NCBI RefSeq assembly: GCF_015706575.1
Contig: NW_024037059.1
Location: 37,051,058-37,115,057 of the forward strand
DNA: 64,000 nt
DNA from: Patiria miniata
Lineage: Eukaryota > Echinodermata > Asteroidea > Valvatida > Asterinidae
Reading direction: 5' to 3'
Both the position numbers and the translations under genes were made by a program. Under the pieces are notes generated by a model that was given only the letters and a program-made list of their open reading frames with translations, had not been told where the DNA came from and did no database searches. The stretch's first letter is position 1. Every line of letters begins with the position of its first letter. Of this stretch, positions 44,679-57,808 are shown piece after piece.

Positions 44679-44963
44679 GACGCCCCTAGCGGTAGCAACC
44701 GTTAGGGCGACAAAATGGTCGCCCCTAGCGATAGCAATTACTGCTACGGGCGACATTATGGTCGCCCCTAGCCGTCACAACCGTTACGGGCGACATATAA
44801 TGGTCGCCCCTAGCGGTAGCAACCGCTGCAGGCGACATGATGGTCGCCCCTAGCGGTAGCCATTACCGCTACGGGCGACATATTATGGTCGCCCCTAGCC
44901 GTCACAACCGCTACGGGCGACATTTAATGGTCGCCCCTAGAGGTGGAAACCTCTAGGGGCGAC
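44679..44963. repeat. Cluster of seven palindromic hairpin units
   Basis: Seven ~40-bp units, each an imperfect palindrome gtcgcccctagcggt-loop-accgctacgggcgac, separated by AT-rich spacers (attatg, atataatg...). The last unit (44930-44963) is a perfect 15-bp stem with a ggaa loop. It interrupts the satellite. Confidence 0.95.
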
Positions 44964-47900
44964 ATAATATTAAATATAAAGGGCAAAAATATTTGATATA
45001 TCTGTCCTTAAATCGAGTTGGGATGTGTTCCAGGTGCCCATAGGAGTCTTTCCAGGAAGTTTGGAGCAAATTCATTTTTTGACCAAAATTGACAAAAATT
45101 GCAATTTTTTACATTTTTTATGAAATTTGGCCAAAATATGAAATTCTTTTTATTGATATATCTGTCCCTAAATCAAGTTGGAAGGTGTTCGAGGGGACCT
45201 TAGGAGTCTTTCCAGGAAGTTTGGAGCAATTTCATTTTTTGACCAAAATTGAAAAATTGCAAGGGGTTAGCCTTACATTTTTTTATGAAATTTGGCCAAA
45301 ATATGAAATTCTTTTTATTGATATATTTCTCCCTAAATCAAGTTGGAATGTGTTCGAGGGGACCTTAGGAGTCTTTCCAGGAAGTTTGGAGCAAATTCAT
45401 TTTTTGACCAAAATTGACAAAAATTGCAAGGGGTTAGCCTTACATTAATTAATGAAATTTGGCCAAAATATGAAATTCTTTTTATTGATATATCTGTCCC
45501 TAACGCAAGTTGAAATGTGTTCGAGGGGACCTTAGGAGCCTTTCCAGGAAGTTTGGAGCAAATTCATTTTTTGACCAAAATTGACAAAAATTGCAAGGGG
45601 TTAGCCTTACATTTTTTATGAAATTTGGCCAAAATATGAAATTCTTTTTATTGATATATCTGTCCTTAACTCAAGTTGGAATGTGTTCGAGGGGACCTTA
45701 GGAGTCTTTCCAGGAAGTTTGGAGCAATTTCATTTTTTGACCAAAATTGACAAAAATTGCAAGGGGTTAGCCTTACATTTTTTATGAAATTTGGCCAAAA
45801 TATGAAATTCTTTTTATTGATATATTTCTCCCTAAATCAAGTTGGAATGTGTTCGAGGGGACTTTAGGAGTCTTTCCAGGAAGTTTGGAGCAAATTCATT
45901 TTTTGACCAAAATTGACAAAAATTGCAAGGGGTTAGCCTTACATTTTTATGAAATTTGGCCAAAATATGAAATTCTTTTTATTGATATATTTCTCCCTAA
46001 ATCAAGTTGGAATGTGTTCGAGGGGACTTTAGGAGTCTTTCCAGGAAGTTTGGAGCACTTTCATTTTTTGACCAAAATTGACAAAAATTGCAAGGGGTTA
46101 GCCTTACATTTTTATGAAATTTGGCCAAAATATGAAATTCTTTTTATTGATATATCTGTCCCTAACTCAAGTTGGAATGTGTTCGAGGGGACCTTAGTAG
46201 TCTTTCCAGGAAGTTTGGAGCAATTTCATTTTTTGACCAAAATTGACAAAAATTGCAAGGGGTTAGCCTTACATTTTTTATGAAATTTGGCCAAAATATG
46301 AAATTCTTTTTATTGATATATTTCTCCCTAAATCAAGTTGGAAGGTGTTCGAGGGGACATTAGGAGTCTTTCCAGGAAGTTTGGAGCAATTTCATTTTTT
46401 GACCAAAATTGAAAAATTGCAAGGGGTTAGCCTTACATTTTTTTATGAAATTTGGCCAAAATATGAAATTCTTTTTATTGATATATTTCTCCCTAAATCA
46501 AGTTGGAATGTGTTCGAGGGGACCTTAGGAGTCTTTCCAGGAAGTTTGGAGCAAATTCATTTTTTGACCAAAATTGACAAAAATTGCAAGGGGTTAGCCT
46601 TACATTTTTTATGAAATTTGGCCAAAATATGAAATTCTTTTTATTGATATATCTGTCCCTAACTCAAGTTGAAATGTGTTCGAGGGGACCTTAGGAGCCT
46701 TTCCAGGAAGTTTGGAGCAAATTCATTTTTTGACCAAAATTGACAAAAATTGCAAGGGGTTAGCCTTACATTTTTATGAAATTTGGCCAAAATATGAAAT
46801 TCTTTTTATTGATATATTTCTCCCTAAATCAATTTGGAATGTGTTCGAGGGGACCTGAGGAGTCTTTCCAGGAAGTTTGGAGCAATTTCATTTTTTGACC
46901 AAAATTGACAAAAATTGCAAGGGGTTAGCCTTACATTTTTTATGAAATTTGGCCGAAATATGAAATTCTTTTTTTTGATATATTTCTCCCTAAATCAAGT
47001 TGGAATGTGTTCGAGGGGACCTTAGGAGTCTTTCCAGGAAGTTTGGAGAAAATTCATTTTTTGACCAAAATTGACAAAAATTGCAAGGGGTTAGCCTTAC
47101 ATTTTTAATGAAATTTGGCCGAAATATGAAATTCTTTTTTTTGATATATTTTTCCCTAAATCAAGTTGGAATGTGTTCGAGGGGACTTTAGGAGTCTTTC
47201 CAGGAAGTTTGGAGCACTTTCATTTTTTGACCAAAATTGACAAAAATTGCAAGGGGTTAGCCTTACATTTTTATGAAATTTGGCCAAAATATGAAATTCT
47301 TTTTATTGATATATTTCTCCCTAAATCAAGTTGGAATGTGTTCGAGGGGACTTTAGGAGTCTTTCCAGGAAGTTTGGAGCACTTTCATTTTTTGACCAAA
47401 ATTGACAAAAATTGCAAGGGGTTAGCCTTACATTTTTATGAAATTTGGCCAAAATATGAAATTCTTTTTATTGATATATCTGTCCCTAACTCAAGTTGGA
47501 ATGTGTTCGAGGGGACCTTAGTAGTCTTTCCAGGAAGTTTGGAGCACTTTCATTTTTTGACCAAAATTGACAAAAATTGCAAGGGGTTAGCCTTACATTT
47601 TTTATGAAATTTGGCCAAAATATGAAATTCTTTTTATTGATATATTTCTCCCTAAATCAAGTTGGAAGGTGTTCGAGGGGACCTTAGGAGTCTTTCCAGG
47701 AAGTTTGGAGCAATTTCATTTTTTGACCAAAATTGAAAAATTGCAAGGGGTTAGCCTTACATTTTTTTATGAAATTTGGCCAAAATATGAAATGCTTTTT
47801 TTGATATATTTCTCCCTAAATCAAGTTGGAATGTGTTCGAGGGGACCTTAGGAGTCTTTCCAGGAAGTTTGGAGCAAATTCATTTTTTGACCAAAATTGA

Positions 47901-50900
47901 CAAAAATTGCAAGGGGTTAGCCTTACATTTTTTATGAAATTTGGCCAAAATATGAAATTCTTTTTATTGATATATCTGTCCCTAACTCAAGTTGGAATGT
48001 GTTCGAGGGGACCTTAGTAGTCTTTCCAGGAAGTTTGGAGCAATTTCATTTTTTGACCAAAATTGACAAAAATTGCAAGGGGTTAGCCTTACATTTTTTA
48101 TGAAATTTGGCCAAAATATGAAATTCTTTTTATTGATATATTTCTCCCTAAATCAAGTTGGAAGGTGTTCGAGGGGACCTTAGGAGTCTTTCCAGGAAGT
48201 TTGGAGCAATTTCATTTTTTGACCAAAATTGAAAAATTGCAAGGGGTTAGCCTTACATTTTTTTATGAAATTTGGCCAAAATATGAAATTCTTTTTTTTG
48301 ATATATTTCTCCCTAAATCAAGTTGGAATATGTTCGAGGGGACCTTAGGAGTCTTTCCAGGAAGTTTGGAGCAAATTCATTTTTTGACGAAAATTGACAA
48401 AAAGTGCAATGGGTTAGCCTTACATTTTTTATGAAATTTGGCCAAAATATGAAATTCTTTTTATTGATATATTTCTCCCTAAATCAAGTTGGAAGGTGTT
48501 CGAGGGGACCTTAGGAGTCTTTCCAGGAAGTTTGGAGCAATTTCATTTTTTGACCAAAATTGAAAAATTGCAAGGGGTTAGCCTTACATTTTTTTATGAA
48601 ATTTGGCCAAAATATGAAATGCTTTTTTTGATATATTTCTCCCTAAATCAAGTTGGAATGTGTTCGAGGGGACCTTAGGAGTCTTTCCAGGAAGTTTGGA
48701 GCAAATTCATTTTTTGACCAAAATTGACAAAAATTGCAAGGGGTTAGCCTTACATTTTTTATGAAATTTGGCCAAAATATGAAATTCTTTTTATTGATAT
48801 ATCTGTCCCTAACTCAAGTTGGAATGTGTTCGAGGGGACCTTAGTAGTCTTTCCAGGAAGTTTGGAGCAATTTCATTTTTTGACCAAAATTGACAAAAAT
48901 TGCAAGGGGTTAGCCTTACATTTTTTATGAAATTTGGCCAAAATATGAAATTCTTTTTATTGATATATTTCTCCCTAAATCAAATTGGAAGGTGTTCGAG
49001 GGGACCTTAGGAGTCTTTCCAGGAAGTTTGGAGCAATTTCATTTTTTGACCAAAATTGAAAAATTGCAAGGGGTTAGCCTTACATTTTTTTATGAAATTT
49101 GGCCAAAATATGAAATTCTTTTTTTTGATATATTTCTCCCTAAATCAAGTTGGAATATGTTCGAGGGGACCTTAGGAGTCTTTCCAGGAAGTTTGGAGCA
49201 AATTCATTTTTTGACGAAAATTGACAAAAATTGCAATGGGTTAGCCTTACATTTTTTATGAAATTTGGCCAAAATATGAAATTCTTTTTATTGATATATC
49301 TGTCCCTAACTCAAGTTGAAATGTGTTCGAGGGGACCTTAGGAGCCTTTCCAGGAAGTTTGGAGCACTTTCATTTTTTGACCAAAATTGACAAAAATTGC
49401 AAGGGGTTAGCCTTACATTTTTATGAAATTTGGCCAAAATATGAAATTCTTTTTATTGATATATTTCTCCCTAAATCAATTTGGAATGTGTTCGAGGGGA
49501 CCTGAGGAGTCTTTCCAGGAAGTTTGGAGCACTTTCATTTTTTGACCAAAATTGACAAAAATTGCAAGGGGTTAGCCTTACATGTTTAATGAAATTTGTC
49601 CAAAATATGAAATTCTTTTTATTGATATATTTCTCCCTAAATCAAGTTGGAATGTGTTCGAGGGGACCTTATGAGTCTTTCCAGGAAGTTTGGAGCAATT
49701 TCATTTTTTGACCAAAATTGACAAAAATTGCAAGGGGTTAGCCTTACATTTTTTATGAAATTTGGCCGAAATATGAAATTCTTTTTTTTGGATATATTTC
49801 TCCCTAAATCAAGTTGGAAGGTGTTCGAGGGGACCTTAGGAGTCTTTCCAGGAAGTTTGGAGCACTTTCATTTTTTGACCAAAATTGACAAAAATTGCAA
49901 GGGGTTAGCATTACATTTTTTATGAAATTTGGCCAAAATATGAAATTCTTTTTTTTGATATATTTCTCCCTAAATCAAGTTTGAATGTGTTCGAGGGGAC
50001 TTTAGGAGTCTTTCCAGGAAGTTTCGAGCACTTTCATTTTTTGACCAAAATTGACCAAAATTGCAAGGAGTTAGCCTTACATTTTTATGAAATTTGGCCA
50101 AAATATGAAATTCTTTTTATTGATATATCTGTCCCTAACTCAAGTTGAAATGTGTTCGAGGGGACCTTAGGAGCCTTTCCAGGAAGTTTGGAGCAAATTC
50201 ATTTTTTGACCAAAATTGACAAAAATTGCAAGGGGTTAGCCTTACATTTTTATGAAATTTGGCCAAAATATGAAATTCTTTTTATTGATATATTTCTCCC
50301 TAAATCAATTTGGAATGTGTTCGAGGGGACCTGAGGAGTCTTTCCAGGAAGTTTGGAGCACTTTCATTTTTTGACCAAAATTGACAAAAATTGCAAGGGG
50401 TTAGCCTTACATGTTTAATGAAATTTGTCCAAAATATGAAATTCTTTTTATTGATATATTTCTCCCTAAATCAAGTTGGAATGTGTTCGAGGGGACCTTA
50501 GGAGTCTTTCCAGGAAGTTTGGAGCAATTTCATTTTTTGACCAAAATTGACAAAAATTGCAAGGGGTTAGCCTTACATTTTTTATGAAATTTGGCCGCAA
50601 TATGAAATTCTTTTTTTTGGATATATTTCTCCCTAAATCAAGTTGGAATGTGTTCGAGGGGACCTTAGGAGTCTTTCCAGGAAGTTTGGAGCACTTTCAT
50701 TTTTTGACCAAAATTGACAAAAATTGCAAGGGGTTAGCCTTACATTTTTTATGAAATTTGGCCAAAATATGAAATTCTTTTTATTGATATATTTCTCCCT
50801 AAATCAAGTTGGAATGTGTTCGAGGGGACCTTAGGAGTCTTTCCAGGAAGTTTGGAGCAATTTCATTTTTTGACCAAAATTGACAAAAATTGCAAGGGGT

Positions 50901-53900
50901 TAGCCTTACATTTTTTATGAAATTTGGCCGAAATATGAAATTTTTTTTTTGGATATATTTCTCCCTAAATCAAGTTGGAATGTGTTCGAGGGGACCTTAG
51001 GAGTCTTTCCAGGAAGTTTGGAGCACTTTCATTTTTTGACCAAAATTGACAAAAATTGCAAGGGGTTAGCATTACATTTTTTATGAAATTTGGCCAAAAT
51101 ATGAAATTCTTTTTTTTGATATATTTCTCCCTAAATCAAGTTGGAATGTGTTCGAGGGGACTTTAGGAGTCTTTCCAGGAAGTTTGGAGCACTTTCATTT
51201 TTTGACCAAAATTGACAAAAATTGCAAGGGGTTAGCCTTACATTTTTATGAAATTTGGCCAAAATATGAAATTCTTTTTATTGATATATCTGTCCCTAAC
51301 TCAAGTTGAAATGTGTTCGAGGGGACCTTAGGAGCCTTTCCAGGAAGTTTGGAGCAAATTCATTTTTTGACCGAAATTGACAAAAATTGCAAGGGGTTAG
51401 CCTAACATTTTTATGAAATTTGGCCAAAATATGAAATTCTTTTTATTGATATATTTCTCCCTAAATCAATTTGGAATGTGTTCGAGGGGACCTGAGGAGT
51501 CTTTCCAGGAAGTTTGGAGCACTTTCATTTTTTGACCAAAATTGACAAAAATTGCAAGGGGTTAGCCTTACATGTTTAATGAAATTTGTCCAAAATATGA
51601 AATTCTTTTTATTGATATATTTCTCCCTAAATCAAGTTGGAATGTGTTCGAGGGGACCTTAGGAGTCTTTCCAGGAAGTTTGGAGCAATTTCATATTTTG
51701 ACCAAAATTGACAAAAATTGCAAGGGGTTAGCCTTACATTTTTTTATGAAATTTGGCCGAAATATGAAATTCTTTTTTTTGGATATATTTCTCCCTAAAT
51801 CAAGTTGGAATGTGTTCGAGGGGACCTTAGGAGTCTTTCCAGGAAGTTTGGAGCACTTTCATTTTTTGACCAAAATTGACAAAAATTGCAAGGGGTTAGC
51901 CTTACATTTTTTATGAAATTTGGCCAAAATATGAAATTCTTTTTATTGATATATTTCTCCCTAAATCAAGTTGGAATGTGTTCGAGGGGACCTTAGGAGT
52001 CTTTCCAGGAAGTTTGGGGCAATTTCATTTTTTGACCAAAATTGACAAAAATTGCAAGGGGTTAGCCTTACATTTTTTATGAAATTTGGCCGAAATATGA
52101 AATTCTTTTTATTGATATATTTCTCCCTAAATCAATTTGGAATGTGTTCGAGGGGACCTTAGGAGTCTTTCCAGGAAGTTTGGAGCACTTTCATTTTTTG
52201 ACCAAAATTGACAAAAATTGCAAGGGGTTAGCCTTACATGTTTAATGAAATTTGTCCAAAATATGAAATTCTTTTTATTGATATATTTCTCCCTAAATCA
52301 ATTTGGAATGTGTTCGAGGGGACCTTAGGAGTCTTTCCAGGAAGTTTGGAGCACTTTCATTTTTTGACCAAAATTGACAAAAATTGCAAGGGGTTAGCCT
52401 TACATTTTTTATGAAATTTGGCCAAAATATGAAATTCTTTTTATTGATATATTTCTCCCTAAATCAAGTTGGAATGTGTTCGAGGGGACCTTAGGAGTCT
52501 TTCCAGGAAGTTTGGAGCAATTTCATTTTTTGACCAAAATTGACAAAAATTGCAAGGGGTTAGCCTTACATTTTTTATGAAATTTGGCCGAAATATGAAA
52601 TTCTTTTTTTTGGATATATTTCTCCCTAAATCAAGTTGGAATGTGTTCGAGGGGACCTTAGGAGTCTTTCCAGGAAGTTTGGAGCACTTTCATTTTTTGA
52701 CCAAAATTGACAAAAATTGCAAGGGGTTAGCATTACATTTTTTATGAAATTTGGCCAAAATATGAAATTCTTTTTTTTGATATATTTCTCCCTAAATCAA
52801 GTTGGAATGTGTTCGAGGGGACTTTAGGAGTCTTTCCAGGAAGTTTGGAGCACTTTCATTTTTTGACCAAAATTGACAAAAATTGCAAGGGGTTAGCCTT
52901 ACATTTTTATGAAATTTGGCCAAAATATGAAATTCTTTTTATTGATATATCTGTCCCTAACTCAAGTTGAAATGTGTTCGAGGGGACCTTAGGAGCCTTT
53001 CCAGGAAGTTTGGAGCAAATTCATTTTTTGACCAAAATTGACAAAAATTGCAAGGGGTTAGCCTTACATTTTTATGAAATTTGGCCAAAATATGAAATTC
53101 TTTTTATTGATATATTTCTCCCTAAATCAATTTGGAATGTGTTCGAGGGGACCTGAGGAGTCTTTCCAGGAAGTTTGGAGCACTTTCATTTTTTGACCAA
53201 AATTGACAAAAATTGCAAGGGGTTAGCCTTACATGTTTAATGAAATTTGTCCAAAATATGAAATTCTTTTTATTGATATATTTCTCCCTAAATCAAGTTG
53301 GAATGTGTTCGAGGGGACCTTAGGAGTCTTTCCAGGAAGTTTGGAGCAATTTCATTTTTTGACCAAAATTGACAAAAATTGCAAGGGGTTAGCCTTACAT
53401 TTTTTATGAAATTTGGCCGAAATATGAAATTCTTTTTTTTGGATATATTTCTCCCTAAATCAAGTTGGAATGTGTTCGAGGGGACCTTAGGAGTCTTTCC
53501 AGGAAGTTTGGAGCACTTTCATTTTTTGACCAAAATTGACAAAAATTGCAAGGGGTTAGCCTTACATTTTTTATGAAATTTGGCCAAAATATGAAATTCT
53601 TTTTATTGATATATTTCTCCCTAAATCAAGTTGGAATGTGTTCGAGGGGACCTTAGGAGTCTTTCCAGGAAGTTTGGAGCAATTTCATTTTTTGACCAAA
53701 ATTGACAAAAATTGCAAGGGGTTAGCCTTACATTTTTTATGAAATTTGGCCGAAATATGAAATTCTTTTTTTGGATATATTTCTCTCTAAATCAAGTTGG
53801 AATGTGTTCGAGGGGACCTTAGGAGTCTTTCCAGGAAGTTTGGAGCAAATTCATTTTTTGACCAAAATTGACAAAAATTGCAAGGGGTTAGCCTTACATT

Positions 53901-56700
53901 TTTATGAAATTTGGCCAAAATATGAAATTCTTTTTATTGATATATTTCTCCCTAAATCAATTTGGAATGTGTTCGAGGGGACCTGAGGAGTCTTTCCAGG
54001 AAGTTTGGAGCACTTTCATTTTTTGACCAAAATTGACAAAAATTGCAAGGGGTTAGCCTTACATGTTTAATGAAATTTGTCCAAAATATGAAATTCTTTT
54101 TATTGATATATTTCTCCCTAAATCAAGTTGGAATGTGTTCGAGGGGACCTTAGGAGTCTTTCCAGGAAGTTTGGAGCAATTTCATTTTTTGACCAAAATT
54201 GACAATAATTGCAAGGGGTTAGCCTTACATTTTTTATGAAATTTGGCCGAAATATGAAATTCTTTTTTTTGGATATATTTCTCCCTAAATCAAGTTGGAA
54301 TGTGTTCGAGGGGACCTTAGGAGTCTTTCCAGGAAGTTTGGAGCACTTTCATTTTTTGACCAAAATTGACAAAAATTGCAAGGGGTTAGCTTTACATTTT
54401 TTATGAAATTTGGCCAAAATATGAAATTCTTTTTATTGATATATTTCTCCCTAAATCAAGTTGGAATGTGTTCGAGGGGACCTTAGGAGTCTTTCCAGGA
54501 AGTTTGGAGCAATTTCATTTTTTGACCAAAATTGACAAAAATTGCAAGGGGTTAGCCTTACATTTTTTATGAAATTTGGCCGAAATATGAAATTCTTTTT
54601 TTTGGATATATTTCTCCCTAAATCAAGTTGGAATCTGTTCGAGGGGACCTTAGGAGTCTTTCCAGGAAGTTTGGAGCACTTTCATTTTTTGACCAAAATT
54701 GACAAAAATTGCAAGGGGTTAGCCTTACATTTACGAGGTCCCCTCGAACACATTTCAACTTGAGTTAGGGACAGATATATCAATAAAAAGAATTTCATAT
54801 TTTGGCCAAATTTCATAAAAATGTAAGGCTAACCCCTTGCAATTTTTGTCAATTTTGGTCAAAAAATGAAAGTGCTCGAAACTTCCTGGAAAGACTCCTA
54901 AAGTCCCCTCGAACACATTCCAACTTGATTTAGGGAGAAATATATCAAAAAAAAGAATTTCATATTTTGGCCAAATTTCATAAAAAATGTAATGCTAACC
55001 CCTTGCAATTTTTGTCAATTTTGGTCAAAAAATGAAAGTGCTCCAAACTTCCTGGAAAGACTCCTAAGGTCCCCTCGAACACATTCCAACTTGATTTAGG
55101 GAGAAATATATCCAAAAAAAAGAATTTCATATTTCGGCCAAATTTCATAAAAAATGTAAGGCTAACCCCTTGCAATTTTTGTCAATTTTTGGTCAAAAAA
55201 TGAAATTGCTCCAAACTTCCTGGAAAGACTCCTAAGGTCCCCTCGAACATATTTCAACTTGAGTTAGGGACAGATATATCAATAAAAAGAATTTCATATT
55301 TTGGACAAATTTCATAAAAATGTAAGGCTAACCCCTTGCAATTTTTGTCAATTTTGGTCAAAAAATGAAAGTGCTCCAAACTTCCTGGAAAGACTCCTAA
55401 GGTCCCCTCGAACACATTCCAACTTGATTTAGGGAGAAATATATCCAAAAAAAAGAATTTCATATTTCCAGGAAGTTTGGAGCACTTTCATTTGGAATGT
55501 GTTCGAGGGGACCTTAGGAGCCTTTCCAGGAAGTTTGGAGCAAATTCATTTTTTGACCAAAATTGACAAAAATTGCAAGGGGTTAGCCTTACATTTTTAT
55601 GAAATTTGGCCAAAATATGAAATTCTTTTTATTGATATATTTCTCCCTAAATCAATTTGGAATGTGTTCGAGGGGACCTGGGGAGTCTTTCCAGGAAGTT
55701 TTGAGCACTTTCATTTTTTGACCAAAATTGACAAAAATTGCAAGGGGTTAGCCTTACATGTTTAATGAAATTTGTCCAAAATATGAAATTCTTTTTATTG
55801 ATATATTTCTCCCTAAATCAAGTTGGAATGTGTTCGAGGGGACCTTAGGAGTCTTTCCAGGAAGTTTGGAGCAATTTCATTTTTTGACCAAAATTGACAA
55901 AAATTGCAAGGGGTTAGCCTTACATTTTTTATGAAATTTGGCCGAAATATGAAATTCTTTTTTTTGGATATATTTCTCCCTAAATCAAGTTGGAATGTGT
56001 TCGAGGGGACCTTAGGAGTCTTTCCAGGAAGTTTGGAGCAATTTCATTTTTTGACCAAAATTGACAAAAATTGCAAGGGGTTAGCCTTACATTTTTTATG
56101 AAATTTGGCCAAAATATGAAATTCTTTTTTTTGATATATTTCTCCCTAAATCAAGTTGGAATGTGTTCGAGGGGACTTTAGGAGTCTTTCCAGGAAGTTT
56201 GGAGCACTTTCATTTTTTGACCAAAATTGACAAAAATTGCAAGGGGTTAGCCTAACATTTTTATGAAATTTGGCCAAAATATGAAATTCTTTTTATTGAT
56301 ATATTTCTCCCTAAATCAAGTTGGAATGTGTTCGAGGGGACCTTAGGAGTCTTTCCAGGAAGTTTGGAGCACTTTCATTTTTGACCAAAATTGACAAAAT
56401 TTGCCTTACATTTTTAATGAAATTTGGCTAAAATATGAAATTCTTTGTATTGATATATCTGTCCCTAAATCGAGTTGGAATGTGTTCGAGGTGCACTAAG
56501 GAGTTTTTCATAAAGTTTCGAGCAAATTCATTTTTTGACTAAATTGACAAAAATTGCAAGGGGTTAGCCTTACATTTTTAATAAAATTTGGCCAAAATAT
56601 GAATTTTTTTGTACTGATATATCTGTCCCTTAATCGAGTTGGAATATGTTCGAGGTGCCCTTAGGAGTCTTTCCAGGATGTTTGGAGCAATTTCAGTTTT
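44964..56700 (+). repeat. 165-bp satellite array, main block
   Basis: About 70 monomers of the same family as 42730-44678. Subtypes alternate (aatttcat versus ctttcat after 'ttggagca'; cggaa versus caaaa after 'ttggc'; 'tttctccctaaatcaag' versus 'ctgtccctaactcaag'). Near-identical blocks recur every 827-830 bp, i.e. every five monomers. The first and last monomers (around 45000 and 56450-56690) belong to a divergent edge subtype. Confidence 0.97.
54735..55468 (-). repeat. Inverted block inside the satellite
   Basis: At about 54735 the array switches orientation ('ttacatttacgaggtcccct'). About 4.4 monomers run on the minus strand until 55468, where 'catatttccaggaagtttgg' returns to plus. A second, truncated join follows at about 55491 ('actttcatttggaatgtgtt'). 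Confidence 0.92.
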
Positions 56701-56980
56701 TTACGGGCGATTTATTTTGGTCGCCCCTAGCGGTCACAACCGCTGCGGGCGACATTTAATGGTCGCCCCTAGAGGTGGAAACCTTTAATCGAGTAGGAAT
56801 GTGTTCGAGGGTCGGAGTCTTTCCAGGAAGTTTGGAGCTATTTCATTTTTTTCACCAAAATTGACAAAAATTGCAAGGGGTTAGCCTTACATTTTTTTTA
56901 AATGAAATTTGGCCAAAATATGAATTAGCGGTACGATGCTATAAAAAAATCATACAACCTCCAGGGGCGACCCTGGAGGT
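56701..56980. repeat. Right-edge hairpin units and decayed satellite
   Basis: 56701-56790 holds one complete and two partial units of the gtcgcccctagcggt palindrome. A decayed satellite monomer follows (to about 56935), then another hairpin, acctccagggg-cga-ccctggaggt, at 56957-56980. Confidence 0.85.
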
Positions 56981-57339
56981 GTTCAAATACCCAAAATTTG
57001 GAGGATTTTGGCAAGAATGACCTTAATTTTTACTTCTCCCCCAAAACGTGGACTCAATTTTCTTTTAAATTGTCTATCGATCTGTCCAATAATGGAGTTG
57101 GAATGTGTTTAAATCTGCAAGTATGTATTTGGGGGTGGATGGGTGGGAGGGGGGGGGGGGGAATAGGTGTGGCACTCACCCTAAACAAACAGACTACAAA
57201 GTTTTACAATTGAGGTAAACAATTTGTATTGCTACTTGGAATCATGCCCAATTTATTACATTTCAAGAAAACAAACATTACGATGACGATCAACAAAACA
57301 TATTAAATATGTACATCAACAACACTTTTAATTTCAGAC

Positions 57340-57808
57340 TAGCCTTCAGTCAAGTCCCACGCGCTTACCCAGACACGTGACGCACCCCGGATGCTGACAC
57401 GTAAAAAGACTAGCACGAGCGGCGAAGCCGCGGGGGCCTTTACCATCTCGTGGAGAACGCTTATGTTTTTCTTTACATTTGTCTACCGATTTGGTAGACA
57501 TGCATAATGCATTACCCGTTGTGAATTGACCAATGAAAATGCAGAATTACCCAAGTAAATCAGCCGTCGTCTGGCGCCAGACAGCACGCGCGCCATTGTT
57601 GCTGGTAACCGCAAACCACCGTTAGATGATTGGTTTATATTGCTTGATTTATATTACGTGAATAAATGAGTAAGTGATTAGTTCCACGTGATAGTAAAGG
57701 CCCTCGCGGCTTTGCCGCTCGTGCTAGTCTTTTTACGTGCCAGCATCCGGGGTGCATTACGTGTCCGGATGGTCCGGGTATAGGCGCGTGGGACTCGACT
57801 AAAGGCTA
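57340..57808. mobile_element. Mutator-type MITE with 9-bp target-site duplication
   Basis: The element starts tagccttcagtcaagtccca and ends tgggactcgactaaaggcta. Terminal inverted repeats extend ~115-125 bp per side with few mismatches and one 11-bp indel, and include the shared 'gtaaaaagactagcacgagc'. It is flanked by atttcagac at 57331-57339 and 57809-57817. Length 469 bp, no ORF. Long inverted ends plus a 9-bp duplication fit a non-autonomous Mutator-like element. Confidence 0.85.

Noticed and set aside
54978..55463. Minus-strand copies of the same peptide
   Set aside because: Caused by the inverted satellite block, not by a gene on the other strand.
43776..56101. Many open frames of 60-144 codons with the repeated peptide FEGTLGVFPGSLEQ.HFLTKI
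   Set aside because: They are translations of the satellite. The monomer is about 55 codons long, so the frame stays open only when T-run lengths happen to fit. One- to two-base differences in T runs break it in many copies, and there is no start context or domain.
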